A DNA stretch of 64,000 nt from positions 47,827 through 111,826 of the forward strand of contig NZ_BOOR01000051.1 of the NCBI RefSeq assembly GCF_016863335.1. The letters run 5' to 3'. Below are positions 41,839-51,353 of this stretch, piece by piece; position 1 is the stretch's first letter; every line of letters begins with the position of its first letter. The translations under genes were made by a program, and so were the position numbers. The notes under the pieces are model-generated. The model made no database searches and was not told where the DNA came from. It saw nothing but the letters and a program-made list of their open reading frames with translations. This DNA is from Planotetraspora thailandica (GTDB lineage: Bacteria > Actinomycetota > Actinomycetes > Streptosporangiales > Streptosporangiaceae).

Positions 41839-43221
41839 ATGACCACTGTCGCAACACATGTCCGACCGGTTCAGCGGTCCCGAACATGGCTGCTCACCGT
41901 CATCCTCGCCGGGCAGTTCATGGCCATCCTCGACGTTTCCATCGTGAACGTCGCGGCGCCCACCATGCGCGCGGATCTGAACGCGAGCGGCTCCGCCCTG
42001 GAACTCGTCATCTCCGGATACACCATCGCGTACGCGATGCTTCTCATCACCGGCGCACGGCTCGGGGGCCTGTCCGGATACCGCAGGTTGTTCCTCTACG
42101 GCCTGGCCCTCTTCACCGTCGCCTCGCTCATGTGCGGGATCGCCCCGTCGGCGACCCTGCTGATCGTTTTCCGGCTCCTTCAGGGCGCGGGAGCCGCCCT
42201 GATGGTTCCGCAGGTGCTCAGCCTGATCCAGATCGCCTTCGACGGAGCGGCCCGCCTCAAGGCGATCGGCGTCTACGCGGCCGTCATCTCTGTCGCCGCC
42301 GTCGTGGGCCAGGTACTCGGCGGCCTGCTGGTCACCGCCGACCTCTTCGGCACCTCGTGGCGGCCGGTGTTCCTCGTCAACGTGCCGATCGGCATCGTGT
42401 TGCTGATCGTGGGCGCCCGCCTGCTGCCGAAGGAGCACATGCCCCGCGAGCAGGGCCTCGACCTACCCGGGCTGATCACCCTGTCGCTCGCCGTGTCATT
42501 GCTGGTCGTGCCGCTCGTGCTCGGCCACGAGGAGGACTGGCCGCTGTGGGGCTGGATCTCCATGGGGGCCGCGGTCGTCGTGTTCGGCCTCTTCCTGCTC
42601 GCCGAGCGGCGTGCCCGGCACCCGCTGGTGCCCGGCCGCCTGCTGCGCACACCCGGGGTCACCCCTGCCGCGATCGGCATCTTCCTGGTGATGGTCACCT
42701 ACGCCGGGTTCCTCTTCAGCTCGGCGCTGCACCTCCAGGGCGCGCTCGGCGACAGCCCGCTGCGGGCCGGCCTGCTGTTCATCCCCGCCGCGGCGCTGTT
42801 CGGCCTGGTCAGCCTCCACTGGAAGCGGCTGCCGGCCCGGCTGCACCGGCCGCTGATCGTGACGGCCACCGTCGTCACCGCACTCGCCGAACTGGGCCTC
42901 GCGGCCGTCATGTCCGACGGCGGCCACCACGAGGTGGCGATGGAGCTGCTGTTCGCCCTGCTGGGCGCGGGCATGGCGGGCGCCTTCAGCCCCATGATGA
43001 CCGTCGCCCTGTCGCACGTTCCCCCTGGGGAGGCGCCGGACGCAAGCGGCCTGATGGCGATGATGCTCCAACTCGGGCAGGTGGTCGGCGTGGCCGCCTT
43101 CGGCACGTTGTTCCTCAGCCTGACGCCGTCGGCGCACGCCATCGGCGTGACCTCCGTGGGGCTGGCCGCCTCCGCCCTGGCCGCGGGCGTTGCCACGCTG
43201 CCCCTCCTCAGGAGACGCTGA
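41839..43221 (+). CDS. MFS transporter, DHA2 (EmrB/QacA) family
   Basis: A 460-residue drug:proton antiporter-like protein with about 14 membrane segments. The DHA2 motifs are clear: LAGQFMAILDVSIVNVAAPT in segment 1 (motif D1), GARLGGLSGYRRLFLYGL (motif A), FRLLQGAGAALMVPQVLSLI, and WRPVFLVNVPIGIVLLIVGA (motif C region). Likely exports toxic organic compounds or a metabolite. It is divergent from the MmyB-like regulator, which probably controls it. The start at ATG 41839 is set by family similarity; a ribosome site is not obvious and the message may be leaderless. The 3' end overlaps the acetyltransferase gene by 14 bp. Confidence 0.92.
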   Translation: MTTVATHVRPVQRSRTWLLTVILAGQFMAILDVSIVNVAAPTMRADLNASGSALELVISGYTIAYAMLLITGARLGGLSGYRRLFLYGLALFTVASLMCGIAPSATLLIVFRLLQGAGAALMVPQVLSLIQIAFDGAARLKAIGVYAAVISVAAVVGQVLGGLLVTADLFGTSWRPVFLVNVPIGIVLLIVGARLLPKEHMPREQGLDLPGLITLSLAVSLLVVPLVLGHEEDWPLWGWISMGAAVVVFGLFLLAERRARHPLVPGRLLRTPGVTPAAIGIFLVMVTYAGFLFSSALHLQGALGDSPLRAGLLFIPAAALFGLVSLHWKRLPARLHRPLIVTATVVTALAELGLAAVMSDGGHHEVAMELLFALLGAGMAGAFSPMMTVALSHVPPGEAPDASGLMAMMLQLGQVVGVAAFGTLFLSLTPSAHAIGVTSVGLAASALAAGVATLPLLRRR

Positions 43222-44137
43222 GCTCCGCACGCCACACGTCGATGTCGAGCACGGCGCGCATGCCGACCGACAGGTACAGGTCGAGCGCGGGGGTGGTGTT
43301 GCCCGCGTCCACATGCAGGATGGTCCCCACCCGCCCCCGCCGCTCGTCGGCGGCGAACGCCTCACGAAGCAGCAACCTGCCGAGCCCTCGCCCCCGGAAG
43401 GCCGGCCGCACGGCGAGCGTGCGGACGTATCCGCAGTTGTCGTCGGACACGAAATGGTCGGTGCCGAGCAGCATCGCCGCCGGTTCGCCGCCGGCCCGGG
43501 CGACGAGAAGCTGGTTCCAGTCGTGAGCGCTGGACGACTCGATCGCCGCGACCCACTGCTCGAACGTCCTCGGCACGAACCCGAAATGCTCGGCGAAACC
43601 CTCCTGCTGGATCGCGTGAGCCGTACGCTTCAGGTCCTCGTCGCCGGGTGAACCCGTCTCCACGGTCACGCCGGGCAGCGACGCCGGCTCGGCCCCCGCG
43701 TGGTCGATCCGCATGCGGTGGAAGCTCGTCGCCGGGGCGAATCCCCTCTCCCCTGCGGCGGCCCCCAAGGCCGCGTCCTGCCGGTAGACGTTGACGTCGA
43801 CCCGGGCGTGGTCGTGGCCCGCCTCCCGGGCGAGCCGCCGCGCCCGTTCGAGCACCGCGTCCCACAACCACGCCGCCGCCTGGGAGTCTCTGGACTGCAC
43901 GTCGATGTCGACGTTCGGGCTGACCACGTGGCGCTGGGCCCAGCCCCAGCCGAGCAGCCTCTCCCCATCGAGAACCAGCCAGCTGTCGGCGGCCAGGTCC
44001 AGCTCCTCCAGGAGGTCGGCCACGTCGGCCAGGGTCATGTCCGCCCGGCCGATGACCGCCACGTCGTGCTCGGCCACCATTTCGTGGATCGCCGCCGCGT
44101 CGGCGAGTTCCGGCCGCCTTATCTCGAATGTGCCCAT
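43208..44137 (-). CDS. GNAT acetyltransferase with two tandem domains (MshD-like)
   Basis: A 309-residue protein with two GNAT folds. The C-terminal one is complete: acetyl-CoA site RTLAVRPAFRGRGLGRLLLREAF and VDAGNTTPALDLYLSVGMR. The N-terminal one (DAAAIHEMVAEHDVAVIG to GERGFAPATSFHRMRID) is degenerate. This arrangement is that of mycothiol synthase MshD, but sequence similarity to true MshD is modest, so I call it only MshD-like. It may acetylate a small amine or thiol. Divergent from the aldo/keto reductase (108 bp), convergent with the MFS gene. Confidence 0.87.
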   Translation of the reverse strand: MGTFEIRRPELADAAAIHEMVAEHDVAVIGRADMTLADVADLLEELDLAADSWLVLDGERLLGWGWAQRHVVSPNVDIDVQSRDSQAAAWLWDAVLERARRLAREAGHDHARVDVNVYRQDAALGAAAGERGFAPATSFHRMRIDHAGAEPASLPGVTVETGSPGDEDLKRTAHAIQQEGFAEHFGFVPRTFEQWVAAIESSSAHDWNQLLVARAGGEPAAMLLGTDHFVSDDNCGYVRTLAVRPAFRGRGLGRLLLREAFAADERRGRVGTILHVDAGNTTPALDLYLSVGMRAVLDIDVWRAELSVS

Positions 44138-44245
44138 CCGGTAGTTCTACGGGATTCGGTATGGTTCGCGCCGCCGGATTTCTGCTGACACGATGATCCC
44201 TTCCGCGATAGTCATGGGTCTCCGAATGATCCAAGGAGAGCGGAC

Positions 44246-45226
44246 ATGGACTACGTACGGCTCGGCTCCACCGGAATGAAGGTGTCGCGGATCTGCCTCG
44301 GCATGATGAGCTACGGCGACCCGGCGTCGTGGGGCGGCTGGGTGCTCGATGAGGAGCACGCGGAACCGATCGTCCGCCAGGCGGCGGAGGGCGGCGTGAC
44401 CTTCTTCGACACCGCCGACGTGTATTCCGGTGGCGTCAGCGAGCAGGTCACCGGCAGCTTGCTGCGCAAGATCTTCCCCCGCCGCGACGACTACGTGCTG
44501 GCCACGAAGGTCTACTTCGCGACGGGCGCCGGCAAGAACGACGCGGGGTTGTCGCGCAAGCACATCATGTCCGCGATCGACGCCTCGCTGGAGCGGCTCG
44601 GCACCGACTACGTGGACCTGTACCAGATCCACAGGTTCGACCCGGAGACCCCGGTCGAGGAGACGATGGAGGCGCTCCACGACGTCGTCAAGGCGGGCAA
44701 GGCCCGCTACATCGGGGCGTCGAGCATGTGGGCCTGGCAGTTCGCCAAGGCGCAGCACACCGCCGAGCGGGGCGGCTGGACGCGGTTCGTCAGCATGCAG
44801 GACCACTACAACCTGCTGCACCGGGAGGAGGAGCGGGAGATGATCCCGCTCTGCCTCGACCAGGGCGTCGGCCTGATCCCGTGGAGCCCGCTGGCCCGGG
44901 GCCTGCTCGCCCGCGCGGGCGCTCCCGCCGAAACCACCCGCCAAGGCATGAACGGCGACCGCCTGCGCCAGGAGCAGCTCTACGGCGGGTACGGCGACGC
45001 CGCGATCATGGAGCGGGTGGCCTCGACCGCGGCCTACCGGGGCACGAGCGCCGCCTCGGTCGCCCTGGCCTGGCTGCTCAGCCGCCCCGCCGTGGTCGCG
45101 CCGATCGTGGGCGCCACCAAGGAGCACCACGTCGCCGACGCCCTGGCCGGGGCCTCGCTCAAGCTGTCGGAGGACGAGATCGCCTTCCTCGAGGAGCCCT
45201 ACCAGACCCGGCCCCAGCAGTTCTGA
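44246..45226 (+). CDS. aldo/keto reductase
   Basis: A 326-residue NADPH-dependent reductase of the AKR superfamily. N-terminal MDYVRLGSTGMKVSRICLGM, catalytic Asp and Tyr in FFDTADVYSGGVSEQVTG, catalytic Lys in VLATKVYF, catalytic-pocket segment DLYQIHRFDPETPVEETMEA, and the cofactor region ALAWLLSRPAVVAPIVGATKEHH. It resembles the YakC/general-stress AKR group that reduces aldehydes. ATG 44246 follows AAGGAGAG. The DNA polymerase X gene starts 51 bp downstream on the same strand and may be cotranscribed. Confidence 0.93.
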   Translation: MDYVRLGSTGMKVSRICLGMMSYGDPASWGGWVLDEEHAEPIVRQAAEGGVTFFDTADVYSGGVSEQVTGSLLRKIFPRRDDYVLATKVYFATGAGKNDAGLSRKHIMSAIDASLERLGTDYVDLYQIHRFDPETPVEETMEALHDVVKAGKARYIGASSMWAWQFAKAQHTAERGGWTRFVSMQDHYNLLHREEEREMIPLCLDQGVGLIPWSPLARGLLARAGAPAETTRQGMNGDRLRQEQLYGGYGDAAIMERVASTAAYRGTSAASVALAWLLSRPAVVAPIVGATKEHHVADALAGASLKLSEDEIAFLEEPYQTRPQQF

Positions 45227-45277
45227 TCCCGGCACGCTCCGGCCCGGGGGACTCCCCCGGGCCGTACGCTGATCTCC

Positions 45278-46963
45278 ATGGGACGGGCGAATGACGAGGC
45301 GGCGGCGGCGCTCGAGGAGTACGCGGACCTGTTCGCGCTGACGGGTGGCGACGCCTTCCGGGTGCGCAGCTACCAGAAGGCGGCGAAGTCCATCGCGGGC
45401 TTCCCCGAGGACCTCAGGAGCACCGACGTACGGAAGATCCCCGGCGTGGGCGAGGCGATCGCCAAGAAGGTCGAGGAGTTCCTCGCGCGCGGGAGTTTCC
45501 GCCAGCTCGACGACCTGCGCGGCAAGGTGCCCGACGGGGTGCGCAGGCTCACCCGGATCCCCTCGCTCGGGCCGAAGAAGGCGCTGTTCCTCTTCCAGGA
45601 GCTCGGCATCGACTCGCCGGACGCGCTCGCCGAGGCCATCCGCGCCGGCCGGCTCACGGGGCTGCGGGGCTTCGGCGCCAGGACCGAGGAGAACCTGCTC
45701 AAGGGCATCGAGCAGATGGAGAGCTCGGGCGGCCGGGTGCACCTCGGCATCGCGACCGACCTCGCCGAGCGGGTCATCGCCTCGCTCCCCGCGGAGCGGA
45801 TCGCATTCGCCGGGTCGCTGCGCAGGAGCCGCGAGACCATCGGCGACATCGACATCCTGGCGGTCGGCCCGGCCGGCCTGATGGAGACGTTCGTGCGGCA
45901 GCCGTACGTCACGGAGGTGATCGCGAACGGCGAGCGCAAGACCTCGGTGCGCACCGACCGCGGGCTCCAGGTGGACCTGCGGCTCGTGCCTGAGCGGTCG
46001 TGGGGCGCGGCCATGGTGTATTTCACCGGCAGCAAGGAGCACAACGTCCGCATCCGCGAGATGGCCGTCAAGAAGGGCTGGAAGCTGTCGGAGTACGGCC
46101 TGTTCGACGGCGACGACAACGTCATCGCGTCGGAGACCGAGGAGGACATCTACCGGGCGCTGGGCATGCAGTGGGTGCCCCCGGCGTTGCGGGAGGACGG
46201 CGGCGAGGTCGCGGCGGCGCTGCGCGGGGAACTGCCCGAACTGGTGCGCCTGGAAGACGTCAAGGGCGACCTGCACACCCACACCGACCTCACCGACGGG
46301 ATCGCCTCGCTGGAGGACATGGTGGCCGCGGCGGCGCTGCGGGGGTACGCGTACTACGCCGTCACCGACCACGCGCCCGACCTGGCCATGCAGCGCATGA
46401 CTCTCGACAAGGCCCTCGAACAGCGGGCCCAGCTAGCCGCCCTTCAACTGAAATATCCGGACATGCGGTTGCTACACGGCACCGAGCTCAACATCGCGCC
46501 GGACGGGTCGGTCGACTGGCCGGCCGACGTACTGGCCGGGTTCGACGTCTGCGTCGCCTCCGTGCACTCGCACTTCACCCAGCCGCGCGAGGAGATGACC
46601 CGCCGCTTCATCGCCGCCTGCGAGAACCCGCACGTCCACATCATCGGCCATCCGACGACGGGCAAGATCGGCAAGCGTCCTCCGGTGGACGCCGACTGGG
46701 ACGCGGTCTTCCGCGCCGCCGCGCGCACCGGGACGATCATGGAGATCGACAGTTTTCCCGACCGGGCCGACCTTCCCTCCGACCTCGTACGGCTCGCGCG
46801 CCACCACGGCGTGAAGTTCTCCATCGACAGCGACTCCCACGCCATCCCCCACCTCGCACACCAGAGGTTCGGCGTCGGAATCGCCCAGCGGGCCTGGCTC
46901 ACCACCGAGGACGTGGTCAACACCTGGCCACTCGACCGCCTTCTCACCCATCTCGGGCACTGA
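45278..46963 (+). CDS. polX: DNA polymerase/3'-5' exonuclease PolX
   Basis: A 561-residue family X polymerase with PHP domain, used in base-excision repair gap filling. Order of domains: 8-kDa-like N-terminus with helix-hairpin-helix IPGVGEAIAKKVEEFL, second HhH LRGFGARTEENLL, palm with GDIDILAVGP (two catalytic Asp) and VDLRLVPERSWGAAMVYFTG (third Asp), then PHP domain from ~residue 330 with all metal ligands: DLHTHTDLTDG, VTDHAPDL, SVHSHFTQP, IGHPTTGKIG and SIDSDSHAIPH. Length is standard and every motif is intact, so both activities are expected. Starts at ATG 45278. Confidence 0.96.
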   Translation: MGRANDEAAAALEEYADLFALTGGDAFRVRSYQKAAKSIAGFPEDLRSTDVRKIPGVGEAIAKKVEEFLARGSFRQLDDLRGKVPDGVRRLTRIPSLGPKKALFLFQELGIDSPDALAEAIRAGRLTGLRGFGARTEENLLKGIEQMESSGGRVHLGIATDLAERVIASLPAERIAFAGSLRRSRETIGDIDILAVGPAGLMETFVRQPYVTEVIANGERKTSVRTDRGLQVDLRLVPERSWGAAMVYFTGSKEHNVRIREMAVKKGWKLSEYGLFDGDDNVIASETEEDIYRALGMQWVPPALREDGGEVAAALRGELPELVRLEDVKGDLHTHTDLTDGIASLEDMVAAAALRGYAYYAVTDHAPDLAMQRMTLDKALEQRAQLAALQLKYPDMRLLHGTELNIAPDGSVDWPADVLAGFDVCVASVHSHFTQPREEMTRRFIAACENPHVHIIGHPTTGKIGKRPPVDADWDAVFRAAARTGTIMEIDSFPDRADLPSDLVRLARHHGVKFSIDSDSHAIPHLAHQRFGVGIAQRAWLTTEDVVNTWPLDRLLTHLGH

Positions 46964-47173
46964 TCTTCTTTGCGGACGGCATACGACACCATGGGGCATC
47001 CCACCAGCGAGATCGGGGAATGTCACCCGCAGTCAGCCAGGCGACGTTTCGCGGACGACGCGAGATCGGAGCGCGTCGTGCTGAAGGAATCTCCAGGAGA
47101 TGACGGCGAAATGTCTCGGTAACTCTCTGCCGCGATTATTGTCACTCTCCGGAGGCGAGCAGAGGGGACGAGC

Positions 47174-48727
47174 ATGCGCCAGCTGACGGCACTCGACGCC
47201 CAGTTCCTGAGCGTCGAGTCGAGCACCACCGCCGCACACGTGGCCGGGCTGGCGATCCTCGACCCGTCGTCCACCCCGACCGGCGCCCTCACCCGGCAGT
47301 GCCTGATCGGGCTGCTGCGCGAACGCATCCACCTCGCCCCTCCCCTGCGGATGAAGCTGGCGGGCCTGCCGTACGGACTGGACCGGCCGTACTGGGTGGA
47401 GGCCCGCGACATCGACCTCGACGAGCACGTGCACGAGTCCGCGCTTCCCGCGCCGGGCGACGACCGGCAGCTCGCCGAGCACGTCGCACGCATCCACGCC
47501 CGCCGGCTCGACCGGAGCAGACCCCTGTGGGAGCTGCACCTCATCACCGGCCTTTCGGGCGGGCGCGTGGGCGTCTACACAAAGGTCCACCACTGCGCCA
47601 TCGACGGCGTCTCCGGGTCGGAGATCCTGTCCACCCTTCTCGACCCCTCCCCCGAACCCCGCCTCATCGAGGCTCCGGCTCCCGCCCCCGCCGAGCCCGA
47701 GCCGCCCAGGGCGCCGGGACTGCTGCCGATGCTGGCCGGGGCGGTGGCCCGCTCGATCGTGCAGCCCGTCGAGACGTTGCGCTCGATCGCCCGCGCCGCG
47801 GCCGACCTCGACGCCATCCCGGTCGTGGCGGCGCTGCCGGGCGCGCGGCTCATCGCCGAGGTGACCCGCCGGGTGACGGGCGACGACAGGCCCCTGCCCG
47901 AGTTGCCGCCCCTGGTCGCGCCGCGCACGCCGTTCAACGGGCCCATCTCCGCGGAACGCGCCGTCTCCTTCGGGTCGGTCCCGATGACCGACGTCAGGAA
48001 GGTGGCCCGGTCGTTCGGGATGAGCCCCAACGACGTCGTCATGACGCTGTGCTCGTCGGCGTTGCGCGGCTGGCTCTCCGACCACGGCGCCCTGCCCGAC
48101 CGGCCCCTGATCGCGGCCGTGCCCGTCGCGGTCCGCCTGCCGGGCGGCGACACGATCGGCAACCGCATCTCCGCCATGATCACACCGATGGCGACGGACG
48201 TGGCCTGCCCGAAGGAACGGCTGGCGACCGTGCGCTCCACCATGGCCGCCGCCAAACGGCGCTTCGCGATGTCCCACAGGACCTGGCTCAGCGACGTGTG
48301 CGCGATGTTCCCGGCCGCGTTCTCCGCGCTGGCCACCCCCGCGATCTTCCGGCTCGCGGGCATGGCCGGGGCGGGTATCAACCTCATCGTCTCCAACGTG
48401 CCGGGCCCGCGCACCCCGCTGTACCTGTGCGGGGCGCGCATGCTCTCCTACCACCCGATGTCGGTGATCACGGATGTCACCGGCGGGATCAGCATCACCT
48501 GCGTGTCGTACGGCGGGCGGCTCGACTTCGGCGTGGTCGCGTGCCCGTCCCGGGTGCCCGACGCGTGGTCGCTGATCGACCATCTGCGTCAGGCGATGGA
48601 CGAACTGCTGGAGCTGGTGCCGGAGGCGCAGGTCCCATCGGCACCGGAGGAGATCGTGCCGGAACAGGCCAGGTCGAGGAAGGCCGGGCCCGCCGAGGAG
48701 ACCGTCCGGGAGAAGATCCCGGCCTAA
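47174..48727 (+). CDS. wax ester synthase / acyl-CoA:diacylglycerol acyltransferase (WS/DGAT)
   Basis: A 517-residue WS/DGAT, the enzyme that makes triacylglycerol or wax esters for storage. The active-site motif HHCAIDGVSG (HHxxxDG) is near residue 139. The N-terminus RQLTALDAQFLSVESSTTAAHVAGLAIL and the C-terminal NLIVSNVPGPRTPLYLCGARM (NVPGP block) are both family hallmarks. ATG 47174 follows an AGAGGGGACG site. The 210-bp upstream gap holds no gene. Its stop overlaps that of a TetR regulator by 4 bp on the other strand. The acyl-CoA dehydrogenase lies elsewhere in the window, so there is no lipid operon. Confidence 0.94.
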   Translation: MRQLTALDAQFLSVESSTTAAHVAGLAILDPSSTPTGALTRQCLIGLLRERIHLAPPLRMKLAGLPYGLDRPYWVEARDIDLDEHVHESALPAPGDDRQLAEHVARIHARRLDRSRPLWELHLITGLSGGRVGVYTKVHHCAIDGVSGSEILSTLLDPSPEPRLIEAPAPAPAEPEPPRAPGLLPMLAGAVARSIVQPVETLRSIARAAADLDAIPVVAALPGARLIAEVTRRVTGDDRPLPELPPLVAPRTPFNGPISAERAVSFGSVPMTDVRKVARSFGMSPNDVVMTLCSSALRGWLSDHGALPDRPLIAAVPVAVRLPGGDTIGNRISAMITPMATDVACPKERLATVRSTMAAAKRRFAMSHRTWLSDVCAMFPAAFSALATPAIFRLAGMAGAGINLIVSNVPGPRTPLYLCGARMLSYHPMSVITDVTGGISITCVSYGGRLDFGVVACPSRVPDAWSLIDHLRQAMDELLELVPEAQVPSAPEEIVPEQARSRKAGPAEETVREKIPA

Positions 48728-49278
48728 CCCAGGGCGTGTGCGATCAACTCGGCCACCGCGTCGGGGTCGATGTGGTGCCCCGTGAGCGTGCACAGGCTCT
48801 CTTGGTAGAGCAGGACGGCCGCGAACGTGGCCGCCGCGGCCTCCAGCCTGGCGGCGTCGCCTCTGCTGCCCGGCAGCGCGAGCTCCAGGGCGAACCTCGC
48901 CCGTCTGATGATCTCGGCGTTGAGCCGGCCGATCCGTTCACGCACCGAACGGTGGGTGTCGGCTTCCCGGAACAGGATGCGCCGCATGTCGGGCGAAGCC
49001 CGCAGGGGAATCATGCGGGCCAGCTTCGACAACGCGCCCGCGGCGTCACCGGGAACCGCCTCGACGTCCTCCTCGGTGACCGCCGTGCGCTCGTCGACGA
49101 GTGAGACCAGCACGTCGATCTTGCGGGGGAAGTAGTGGAAGACCAGCCCCTTAGGCACACCCGCGAGCTCGGCGATCCTGGCCGTCGGCGTCGCGTCGTA
49201 TCCGCCGCCCGCGAACAGCTCCTCGGCGGCGTCGAGGATGCGGGTGCGCGCCCCGCCCGTTTCGAGTAAGCCCTCCAC
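48724..49278 (-). CDS. TetR family transcriptional regulator
   Basis: A 184-residue repressor. N-terminal HTH TRILDAAEELFAGGGYDATP, TARIAELAGVPKGLVFHYFPRKIDVL, then a helical ligand-binding domain. The third helix GVPKGLVFHYF resembles regulators of fatty-acid or lipid genes. GTG 49278 is the most likely start, but ATG 49314 is also in frame and neither has a clear ribosome site. A TTA codon lies near its start (49267-49269). It converges with the WS/DGAT gene, so it need not regulate it. Its transcript would run away from the actP terminator just upstream. Confidence 0.85.
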   Translation of the reverse strand: MEGLLETGGARTRILDAAEELFAGGGYDATPTARIAELAGVPKGLVFHYFPRKIDVLVSLVDERTAVTEEDVEAVPGDAAGALSKLARMIPLRASPDMRRILFREADTHRSVRERIGRLNAEIIRRARFALELALPGSRGDAARLEAAAATFAAVLLYQESLCTLTGHHIDPDAVAELIAHALG

Positions 49279-49349
49279 AGGCAGACCATGCCATACCTGG
49301 AGCCTCAACACCATGCCGTCACGAAGACGCAACCCTGTGGACACCACAA

Positions 49350-49384
49350 GGCCCGGCCGCGGGAGGGGAGGTCGCGGCCGGGCC
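49350..49384 (-). terminator. GC-rich terminator hairpin of the DUF485-actP operon
   Basis: GGCCCGGCCGCG (49350-49361) and CGCGGCCGGGCC (49373-49384) form a perfect 12-bp stem with an 11-nt loop, 20 bp past the stop of the symporter gene. No U-tract, which is normal for this group of bacteria. Confidence 0.75.
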
Positions 49385-49404
49385 CAGGGGTAGGGGTCAG
49401 GAGG

Positions 49405-51015
49405 TCAGTGCTCGGTGGCCTGTTCGGCGCCGACGCCGGTGAGCGAGCGGACCTCGATCTCGGCGTACTTCGACGCGTTGTACTCCTTGCTGAAGATCGT
49501 CCCGAGGTAGCCGCACAGGAAGCCGATCGGGATCGAGAAGATGCCAGGGTTTGACAGCTCGATCAGGTGGAAGTCGACGTCCGGGAACATCGCGGTCTTC
49601 GCTCCGGAGACGGCCGGCGAGAAGATCACCAGGACGAGGGCCGAGATGAGGCCGCCGTAGATCGCCGAAACCGCGCCGGCGGTGTTGAACCTCTTCCAGA
49701 ACAGGCTGTAGAGGATCGCCGGCAGGTTGCCCGAGGCCGCGACCGCGAAGGCCAGGGCCACCAGGAAGGCGACGTTGAGCGACTGGGCGGGGATGGCGAG
49801 GGCGATCGCGATCGCGCCGATGACGAACGCGGCGATCCGCGCGACCCGCACCTCCTCCTTGTCGGTGACCTGGCCCTTCTTGAAGACGTGGGCGTACAGG
49901 TCGTGGGCGAAGCTCGACGAGGAGGCGAGGGTGAGGCCGGCGACGACGGCGAGGATCGTGGCGAACGCGACCGCGGCGATGACGGCGAGCAGGATCGTGC
50001 CGCCCACCTCGCCGAAGATGTCCGCCCCGATGGCCTCGGCCAGCTGCGGCGCGGCCGTGTTGCCCGCCGCGTTCGCCGCTGCGATCTTCTCCGAGCCGAC
50101 CACGGCCGCGGCCCCGAAGCCGAGGACCAGGGTCAGCAGGTAGAAGACGCCGATGATGCCGATACCCCACATGACCGACTTGCGAGCGTCCTTCGCGGTC
50201 GGCACGGTGTAGAAGCGGATCAGGATGTGCGGCAGGCCCGCCGTGCCCAGCACGAGCGCGAGGCCCAGGCTGATCAGGTCGATCTTGCCCCAGATGCCCT
50301 GCGCCTCGGTGCCGTACTTGAGACCGGCGTTGAGGAAGGCGTCACCCTTGCCGCTCTGCGCGGCGGCGTCACCGAGCAGAGTCGACAGGTTGAAGCCGAA
50401 CTTGCCGAGGACGAGCAGCGTCACCAGGGCGGCGCCGGTCATCAGCATGACGGCCTTGACGATCTGCACCCAGGTGGTGCCCTTCATGCCGCCGATCACG
50501 ACGTAGATCACCATCAGCAGGCCGACGGCGATGATCGTCCACACCTTGCCGGACTCCGACGTGATGCCCAGCAGCAGGCCCACGAGGGCGCCCGCGCCGA
50601 CCATCTGCGCGAGCAGGTAGAAGATGCTGACGACGATCGTGGAGACTCCGGCGGCCGTGCGGACCGGACGCGGGGACATCCGGAACGCGAGCACGTCGGC
50701 CATGGTGAACTTGCCGGAGTTGCGCATCAGCTCGGCGACGAGCAACAGCGCCACCAGCCAGGCGACGAGGAAGCCGATCGAGTAGAGGAACCCGTCGTAG
50801 CCGGACAATGCGATGATCCCGGCGATGCCGAGGAACGACGCGGCCGACATGTAGTCGCCACCGATCGCCAGGCCGTTCTGCACACCGCTGAACGAGCGGC
50901 CGCCGGCGTAGAAGTCGGTGGCGGTCTTCGTGTTGCGGCTCGCCCAGAAGGTGATCGCCAGGGTTCCCGCGACGAACACGAGGAACAGGATGGTGGCGAG
51001 GGTCTCGTGCTTCAC
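49405..51015 (-). CDS. actP: cation/acetate symporter, SSS family
   Basis: A 536-residue sodium:solute symporter family protein, ActP-like, importing acetate or other short monocarboxylates with sodium. About 13 membrane segments. SSS landmarks include FYAGGRSFSGVQNGLAIGGD, YMSAASFLGIAGIIALSGYDG, VVIGGMKGTTWVQIVKAVML, GTAGLPHILIRFYTVPTAKDARKS and AVVAGLTLASSSSFAHDLYA. The ATG at 51015 overlaps the stop of the DUF485 gene (ATGA), so the two are translationally coupled, as with yjcH-actP in E. coli. A palindrome resembling a CRP site lies upstream of the pair, and a hairpin follows the gene. Confidence 0.94.
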   Translation of the reverse strand: MKHETLATILFLVFVAGTLAITFWASRNTKTATDFYAGGRSFSGVQNGLAIGGDYMSAASFLGIAGIIALSGYDGFLYSIGFLVAWLVALLLVAELMRNSGKFTMADVLAFRMSPRPVRTAAGVSTIVVSIFYLLAQMVGAGALVGLLLGITSESGKVWTIIAVGLLMVIYVVIGGMKGTTWVQIVKAVMLMTGAALVTLLVLGKFGFNLSTLLGDAAAQSGKGDAFLNAGLKYGTEAQGIWGKIDLISLGLALVLGTAGLPHILIRFYTVPTAKDARKSVMWGIGIIGVFYLLTLVLGFGAAAVVGSEKIAAANAAGNTAAPQLAEAIGADIFGEVGGTILLAVIAAVAFATILAVVAGLTLASSSSFAHDLYAHVFKKGQVTDKEEVRVARIAAFVIGAIAIALAIPAQSLNVAFLVALAFAVAASGNLPAILYSLFWKRFNTAGAVSAIYGGLISALVLVIFSPAVSGAKTAMFPDVDFHLIELSNPGIFSIPIGFLCGYLGTIFSKEYNASKYAEIEVRSLTGVGAEQATEH

Positions 51016-51338
51016 CGGCTCTTCTCCTCAACCTGTCCGCGGAGCTCGTCGGCGAGCGGGTCGAGCTTCTTGGCCGCGTGACGTGAGTACGCCCAGGCGA
51101 TCAAAAACGTGGATACGAACTGCAACACGCCGAAGACCAGCGCGACGTTGATTTCGCCGAACAGCTTGGTGCCCATGAAGCCCCGGGCGAAGCCCGACAA
51201 AACCACGTAGAGCAGGTACCAGGCGAGGAACGCGACGGTCATCGGGAAGGCCCAGGAACGATACCGGCGGCGCAACTCCTGGAACTGAGCGCTGCTCTGT
51301 ATGTCCTCGTACACCGATGAGTCGTGTTGTACGGTCAC
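51012..51338 (-). CDS. DUF485 membrane protein, partner of ActP
   Basis: A 108-residue protein of the DUF485 (YjcH) family with two membrane segments (WAFPMTVAFLAWYLLYVVLSGF and NVALVFGVLQFVSTFLIAWAYSR). Such proteins are encoded just before ActP-type symporters and are thought to assist or modulate them; the mechanism is unknown. The N-terminus SSAQFQELRRRYRSWAFP is the usual one. GTG 51338 has an AAGGAGGG ribosome site. Overlaps actP by 4 bp. Confidence 0.93.
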   Translation of the reverse strand: MTVQHDSSVYEDIQSSAQFQELRRRYRSWAFPMTVAFLAWYLLYVVLSGFARGFMGTKLFGEINVALVFGVLQFVSTFLIAWAYSRHAAKKLDPLADELRGQVEEKSR

Positions 51339-51353
51339 ATGCCCTCCTTCGAC

